Source: Elusimicrobiota bacterium
GTDB lineage: Bacteria; Elusimicrobiota; Elusimicrobia; FEN-1173
Assembly: GCA_016715645.1 (NCBI GenBank)
Contig: JADJZR010000030.1
Location: 1-64,000 of the forward strand
Length of the DNA stretch: 64,000 bases
Direction: 5' to 3'
Each line of letters opens with the position of its first letter. Position 1 is the stretch's first letter. The position numbers and the translations under genes are program-made. This document shows, piece after piece, positions 59,844 to 64,000 of this stretch. The notes under the pieces are model-generated. The model worked only from the letters and a program-made list of their open reading frames with translations, did not search any database and had not been told where the DNA came from.

Positions 59844-61601
59844 GTGGCCTCTTCCGTCCAACCTCCCGAAACCCGCGTTTTTAAAGGGATCTCGGCTTCG
59901 CCTGGGATCGCCATGGGGAAGGCCTTTGTTTTGGAGGACATGGACCTGGCCGTGGGCCGCTGGCAGGTTCCTCCCGAAGCCGTCAAGGCCGAGGTGTCGC
60001 GGTTTCGATTGGCGGTGGCCGATACACGCAAAGAAATGATCGGCACCCAGCAGAAAATTTTGAAATTGCTGGGAAAAACCCACGCCCGCCTGATTGAAGC
60101 CTACCTGTTGATCTTGGAAGACCCGTTGATTTCCAAAGACGTGGTCAAAAACATCACCACCAACCGGGTCAACGCCGAATACGCCCTGTCGGAGGCGGTG
60201 GCCGGCGCGGTCAAAACACTGGAAGCCGCCACCGACGAGTATTTCCGCGAACGCCGGCATGACGTCTTGGACGTGGGGCGAAAGATTTTACTTCACCTGT
60301 TGGGCCATCAACCCCAAGATCTGGAAGATTTAAACGAGCCGTCCGTGATTGTGGCGCGCAACTTGACGCCGTCGGACACGGTCCACATGAAAGCCCAATT
60401 CGCCGAAGGGTTCGCCACCGATATCGGAGGCCGCACCAGCCACACGGCCATTTTGGCCAACTCGTTGGAAATCCCAGCGGTGGTGGGCTTGCACGAAATT
60501 ACACGCCACGTGCGTCCGGGCGATATGGTCATTTTGGACGGAACCACCGGCACCGTGATCTTAAACCCTCCGCCGGACGTGGTGGACAATTATCGCCGCG
60601 AACGGGACATCCGCGGCGCCGAACGACGGGATTTGGAACGACTGCGCGATCAAACCGCCCAAACCGTCGACGGTCGTCGCATCGCGTTGGCCGCCAACAT
60701 CGATTCGCCCGGCGAAATCAAAAACCTGCTGGCCAACGGCGCGGAAGGGGTGGGCCTCTACCGCACCGAGTTCGTGTATCTCAACCGCGGCGGGTTGCCC
60801 ACGGAAGAAGAACATTACCGCCATTACGCCAAAGTGGTTCAATCGGTTTTGCCGCACCCAGTCATTATTAGAACCTTGGACATCGGCGGGGACAAGTTGG
60901 TGGACCTGGGGTTTCCGGAAATGAACAAGCGGGAACCCAACCCGTTTTTGGGGTTGAGGGGGATTCGGTTGGCGTTGCGTCATCCGGACTTGTTTCGCAC
61001 GCAAATTCGCGCCATCTTGCGCGCCTCCGCCCACGGCAAGGCGCGGATGATGTTTCCCATGGTGTCGGGCCTGGAAGAGTTTCGCGCCGCCCGCAAACTG
61101 GTCCTGGCGTGCATGGACGAGCTACGCAAAGAAAATTTGCCGTTCGACGAAAAAATCGAAGTGGGTTTGATGATCGAAGTGCCCTCGGCCGCTTTGGTGG
61201 TGGATTACTTGGCCCAGGAAGCGGACTTTATGTCCATCGGCACCAACGACTTGATTCAGTACACCCTGGCGGTGGACCGGGTGAACGACGAAGTGTCGCA
61301 CCTGTATGAGCCGCTTCATCCGGCGATTTTGAGGCTCATCCACCAAACGGTCCAAGCGGGGCACGCGGCGGGCAAATGGGTGGGCCTGTGCGGCGAAATG
61401 GCTGGCGACGCGGAACTGACGCCTTTTTTGTTGGGGTTGGAGTTGGACGAGTTGTCGGTGTCGCCGGGGATGGTGCCCAAAATTAAAAAAGTCATTCGCG
61501 AAAGCAAATTCGCCGATTGCCGCGCGCTGGTGGTGGACGCCCTGAAAGATCCGTCCCGTGACAACGTCCAGTCGCTGTTGCGCCGGTTTCGCAACCGCTG
61601 A
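59844..61601 (+). CDS. ptsI: Phosphoenolpyruvate-protein phosphotransferase (enzyme I)
   Basis: 585 residues. Phospho-His200 in TDIGGRTSHTAILAN, EGVGLYRTEFVYLNR, LDIGGDKL, PFLGLRGIRLALRHPDLF, the PEP-site MIEVPSAALVVDYLA, SIGTNDLIQYTLAVDRVN and the catalytic Cys in WVGLCGEMAGD. Starts the PTS chain PEP to HPr. GTG 59844 lies four bases after ptsH. Confidence 0.97.
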   Translation: MASSVQPPETRVFKGISASPGIAMGKAFVLEDMDLAVGRWQVPPEAVKAEVSRFRLAVADTRKEMIGTQQKILKLLGKTHARLIEAYLLILEDPLISKDVVKNITTNRVNAEYALSEAVAGAVKTLEAATDEYFRERRHDVLDVGRKILLHLLGHQPQDLEDLNEPSVIVARNLTPSDTVHMKAQFAEGFATDIGGRTSHTAILANSLEIPAVVGLHEITRHVRPGDMVILDGTTGTVILNPPPDVVDNYRRERDIRGAERRDLERLRDQTAQTVDGRRIALAANIDSPGEIKNLLANGAEGVGLYRTEFVYLNRGGLPTEEEHYRHYAKVVQSVLPHPVIIRTLDIGGDKLVDLGFPEMNKREPNPFLGLRGIRLALRHPDLFRTQIRAILRASAHGKARMMFPMVSGLEEFRAARKLVLACMDELRKENLPFDEKIEVGLMIEVPSAALVVDYLAQEADFMSIGTNDLIQYTLAVDRVNDEVSHLYEPLHPAILRLIHQTVQAGHAAGKWVGLCGEMAGDAELTPFLLGLELDELSVSPGMVPKIKKVIRESKFADCRALVVDALKDPSRDNVQSLLRRFRNR

Positions 61602-61615
61602 CCACCGGGGTTCCC

Positions 61616-63076
61616 ATGGACACATCCCGCATCCGCAATTTCTGCATTATCGCCCACATCGATCACGGCAAAAGCACCCTGGCTGACCGGCTGTTGGAAG
61701 AAACCGGCACGGTGCCGCGACGGGAAATGCGCGCCCAAATTTTGGACGGAATGGAATTGGAACGGGAACGCGGCATCACCATCAAAGCCAAAGCTGTCCG
61801 CATGACGTGGAATCACGGCGGCCAAACCTACTTATTGAACTTGATCGACACGCCGGGCCACGTGGATTTCACCTACGAGGTCAGCCGTGCCATGGCCGCT
61901 TGCGAAGGGGCCCTTTTGTTGGTGGACGCCAGCCAAGGCGTTGAGGCCCAAACGTTGGCCAACGCCCAATTGGCGATCGACGCGGGACTGACGGTGATCC
62001 CTATCATCAACAAGATCGATCTTCCGTCGGCCGACGCCGAAGGGGTCAAAAATCAAATCCATGAATTTTTGGGTCTGGACGGGCCCTTCTTGCCGGTCAG
62101 CGCCAAAGAAGGCCGCGGCGTGCCGGAGGTTTTGAAAGCCATCGTCGAAAAAATTCCGCCGCCGGCCGGCGACCCCGCGAAACCCCTAGCGGCGTTGGTG
62201 TTCGACTCCATTTACGATTCCTATCGAGGTGTCATCGTTTACACCCGGGTGATGGACGGCGTTTTGAAAGCGGGCCAAAAGGTTCGGTTTATGGCCCAGG
62301 GCATCGTCAACGACGTCGAAGAGGTGGGGCACCTTCAACTGAAATACGTGAAGGCCGATTCGTTGTCCGCCGGAGAAGCGGGGTATGTGGTGTGCGGCAT
62401 TAAAGACATCCACCAAGTCAAAGTGGGCGACACCATTACCGAACACGCTCGGCCCACCGCCACCCCCCACGTGGGGTACCGCGACATGAAACCGTTCGTG
62501 TTTGCCGGTTTCTATCCCATCAATCAAGCCGACTACGAAAACTTGAAGAAGGCCATCGACAAACTTCATCTGGAAGACGCGGCCTTTTTTCACCAGCCTG
62601 AAACCTCGGTGGCGTTGGGGTTCGGGTTTCGGTGCGGGTTTTTGGGTCTGTTGCACATGGACATTATTCAAGAACGGATCCGGCGGGAATTCGACGTGGA
62701 TATTTTGGTTACCTCCCCCACTGTGATTTATCGCGTGACCACGCAGGCCGGCAAAATCATGGAGTACGACAGCCCCGCCAAGTTTCCCCCGTACGGCGAC
62801 ATCAAGGCCATCGAGGAACCCTACGTGTTGGCCACGGTGGTGGTACCGGCGGAGTTTGTGGGACCCGTCATGCAATTGTGCCAGGATCGACGCGGCAAGT
62901 TCATCGATATGCGCTACTTGACGCCCACCCGGGTGGTGTTGAAATACGAAACCCCGTTGTCGGAAGTGGTGGTGGACTTTTACGACGCGCTCAAATCCAT
63001 TTCAAGGGATACGCCTCGTTCGATTACGAGCATGTGGGATACCAGCCGGGCGATTTGTTGCGCATGGACATTTTGA
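61616..63076 (+). CDS. lepA: Elongation factor 4 (LepA), main part
   Basis: GTPase of translation that acts on stalled or mis-translocated ribosomes. G1 AHIDHGKSTLADRLLEETG, G3 DTPGHVDF, G4 NKID and G5 SAKEGRG; the LepA-specific GFRCGFLGLLHMDIIQERI and FPPYGDIKAIEEPYV. True coding stops agreeing after LKSIS near 63003, where one A is missing from an AA pair; the frame then runs on to a false stop at 63076. Confidence 0.96.
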   Translation: MDTSRIRNFCIIAHIDHGKSTLADRLLEETGTVPRREMRAQILDGMELERERGITIKAKAVRMTWNHGGQTYLLNLIDTPGHVDFTYEVSRAMAACEGALLLVDASQGVEAQTLANAQLAIDAGLTVIPIINKIDLPSADAEGVKNQIHEFLGLDGPFLPVSAKEGRGVPEVLKAIVEKIPPPAGDPAKPLAALVFDSIYDSYRGVIVYTRVMDGVLKAGQKVRFMAQGIVNDVEEVGHLQLKYVKADSLSAGEAGYVVCGIKDIHQVKVGDTITEHARPTATPHVGYRDMKPFVFAGFYPINQADYENLKKAIDKLHLEDAAFFHQPETSVALGFGFRCGFLGLLHMDIIQERIRREFDVDILVTSPTVIYRVTTQAGKIMEYDSPAKFPPYGDIKAIEEPYVLATVVVPAEFVGPVMQLCQDRRGKFIDMRYLTPTRVVLKYETPLSEVVVDFYDALKSISRDTPRSITSMWDTSRAICCAWTF

Positions 63077-63426
63077 TCAACGAAGAAGAAATCGACGCGT
63101 TTTCGTCGGTGGTTCCGGCCGAATCGGCCCACCAGCGGGGCCGTGAAATTTGCGAGCGGTTGCGGGAACTGATTCCACGCCAGATGTTTGAAATCCCCAT
63201 CCAAGCCAAGCTGGGGGGCCGCATTGTGTCGCGGGAAACGGTTCGCGCCATGCGCAAAGATGTTTTGGCCAAATGTTACGGCGGCGACATCACCCGCAAA
63301 CGCAAACTGTTGGAAAAACAAAAAGAAGGCAAAAAACGCATGCGCCAGTTTGGGGCGGTGGAAATCCCTCAAGAGGCGTTTTTGGCCGTGCTCCGGCGTG
63401 ACGACGGCGGTTCGAAAAAGGACTAA
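63002..63426 (+). CDS. lepA: Elongation factor 4 (LepA), C-terminal part
   Basis: After restoring one A at 63004-63005 the protein continues KGYASFDYEHVGYQPGDLLR, then SSVVPAESAHQRGREICERL, MFEIPIQAKLGGRIVSRETV and KCYGGDITRKRKLLEKQKEG, the LepA-specific C-terminal domain that reaches the A-site tRNA. Total 603 residues, the normal length. A real truncation of this conserved gene is unlikely. Confidence 0.95.
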
Positions 63427-63500
63427 CAGCTTAGGTCCCTCACCCTACCCTCTCCCAAGAGGAGAGGGAAAACCTTTGTTTTCCTTCCCCTCTTGGGGGA
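63427..63500. repeat. Dispersed CCTCTCCCAAGAGGAGAGGG repeat after lepA
   Basis: TTAGGTCCCTCACCCTACCC, then TCTCCCAAGAGGAGAGGGAA, followed by a further inverted CTTCCCCTCTTGGGGGAAGG hairpin. Could serve as a 3' end signal for the long PTS-lepA transcript. Confidence 0.85.
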
Positions 63501-63610
63501 AGGCCCTTCGGGCCCAGGGCCTGTTCGGCCCGTCGCAATCGTGTGCCACAGGCACACGCGACCCACGAAGGGCGGATGAGGGTCTGAATATTTACAAAAA
63601 GGAATAAAAA

Positions 63611-64000
63611 ATGGAAGAAAAACTGTTTTGGATTTCTTTGGTCAGCGGCGTCTACGCTCTGGCGTTTAAACGGTTCTTGAAAGTGCCCAAACGGTTGGAC
63701 AATCCCGTTGGGGTGTGCTTGTTGAACGGTTTGTTTTGGGCGTTTGTGGGCGTGGCCGCTGGGTTTTTGGTGGTGTCTTACCGGGAATTAAACACCTTGA
63801 GCGTTCCGTTGGGGGTGGCGTGCGCAGGGGCGGGTGGACTGTTGGGGGTGGCTTGGGTTTTGCCGTCACCTCTTACCCTGGCTTCGTTTTTATGGCCCGT
63901 GCAAACTGTGACTTTTTCCGTGGCGTTGGGGGGACTGTTGGGTGTCCCGGCCGGCGCCTTGGCCGTGGGAGCGGTGGGGTTGGGATTGCTGGGCGTGGCC
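63611..64000 (+). CDS. Membrane protein, partial at window end
   Basis: Open from ATG 63611 to the end of the window (130 codons). Several hydrophobic spans: LNGLFWAFVGVAAGFLVVSY, LGVACAGAGGLLGVAWVLP and VALGGLLGVPAGALAVGAVG, with a basic start (FKRFLKVPKRLDNP). Not recognised. In many genomes a signal peptidase gene follows lepA, but no Ser-Lys dyad motif is seen in this part. Confidence 0.6.
   Translation, partial: MEEKLFWISLVSGVYALAFKRFLKVPKRLDNPVGVCLLNGLFWAFVGVAAGFLVVSYRELNTLSVPLGVACAGAGGLLGVAWVLPSPLTLASFLWPVQTVTFSVALGGLLGVPAGALAVGAVGLGLLGVA

Noticed and set aside
1..64000. CRISPR array, rRNA, tRNA, prophage or attachment site
   Set aside because: No regularly spaced repeats, no rRNA or tRNA sequence and no integrase or phage structural gene were seen.

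Overview
The window looks like chromosome of a GC-rich, diderm (Gram-negative) bacterium outside the well-studied phyla. It carries Kdo synthesis and LPS-export genes (kdsA, kdsD, kdsC, lptC, lptA, lptB), PorV/PorQ-type barrels, surface proteins with FlgD-like C-terminal domains as in type IX secretion cargo, GatCAB, HPr kinase and very large unclassified membrane proteins. That mix fits Elusimicrobiota best, with Omnitrophota as the alternative. No rRNA, tRNA or ribosomal protein gene is present to settle it.

Layout. 1-1.7 kb holds two frame-broken outer-membrane genes (barrel and OmpA type). 1.7-11.5 kb is one minus-strand, translationally coupled operon: two paralogous FN3/FlgD-type surface proteins, a barrel-plus-TPR protein, a histidine kinase, a response regulator and a methyltransferase/acyl-CoA ligase. 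11.7-16 kb holds an RND pump and a TolC-like channel with no adaptor gene. 16.2-23 kb holds a PorV-like protein and a giant carboxypeptidase-regulatory-domain surface protein, split by a decayed ISNCY-type element. From 23 kb most genes are on the plus strand: pcrA; gatC-gatA-nudix-gatB; thrC with a sulfur-carrier protein and a NIL-domain protein; a lone receiver; three giant membrane proteins (31.4-38.8 kb); a class II aldolase with mtnA; and a phospholipase-D-like protein. 42.4-48.8 kb is an accessory island with two toxin-antitoxin pairs, a polymorphic-toxin-like gene with a putative immunity gene, and an orphan XRE regulator. 49-63.4 kb is a housekeeping supercluster: csp, kdsA-kdsD-kdsC-lptCAB, hpf-ptsN-hprK-rapZ, mannose-type PTS IIA/IIB/IIC/IID, ptsH, ptsI and lepA. 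A partial membrane protein ends the window.

Sequence quality matters here. Eight or more genes, including the conserved lepA and acrB-type genes, are interrupted where exactly one base is missing from a homopolymer run, and the breaks become very dense in the first 2.7 kb. The simplest reading is assembly undercalls near a contig end, so most split genes are probably intact in the organism. Two disruptions do not fit that pattern: an in-frame UGA in gatB and the IS insertion in the giant surface gene. The most interesting biology is the putative toxin/immunity module at 44.5-47.8 kb, the giant membrane-protein cluster with its degenerate tail copy, the thrC-sulfur carrier-NIL cassette with a carrier ending Gly-Gly-Leu, and two families of dispersed intergenic repeats.
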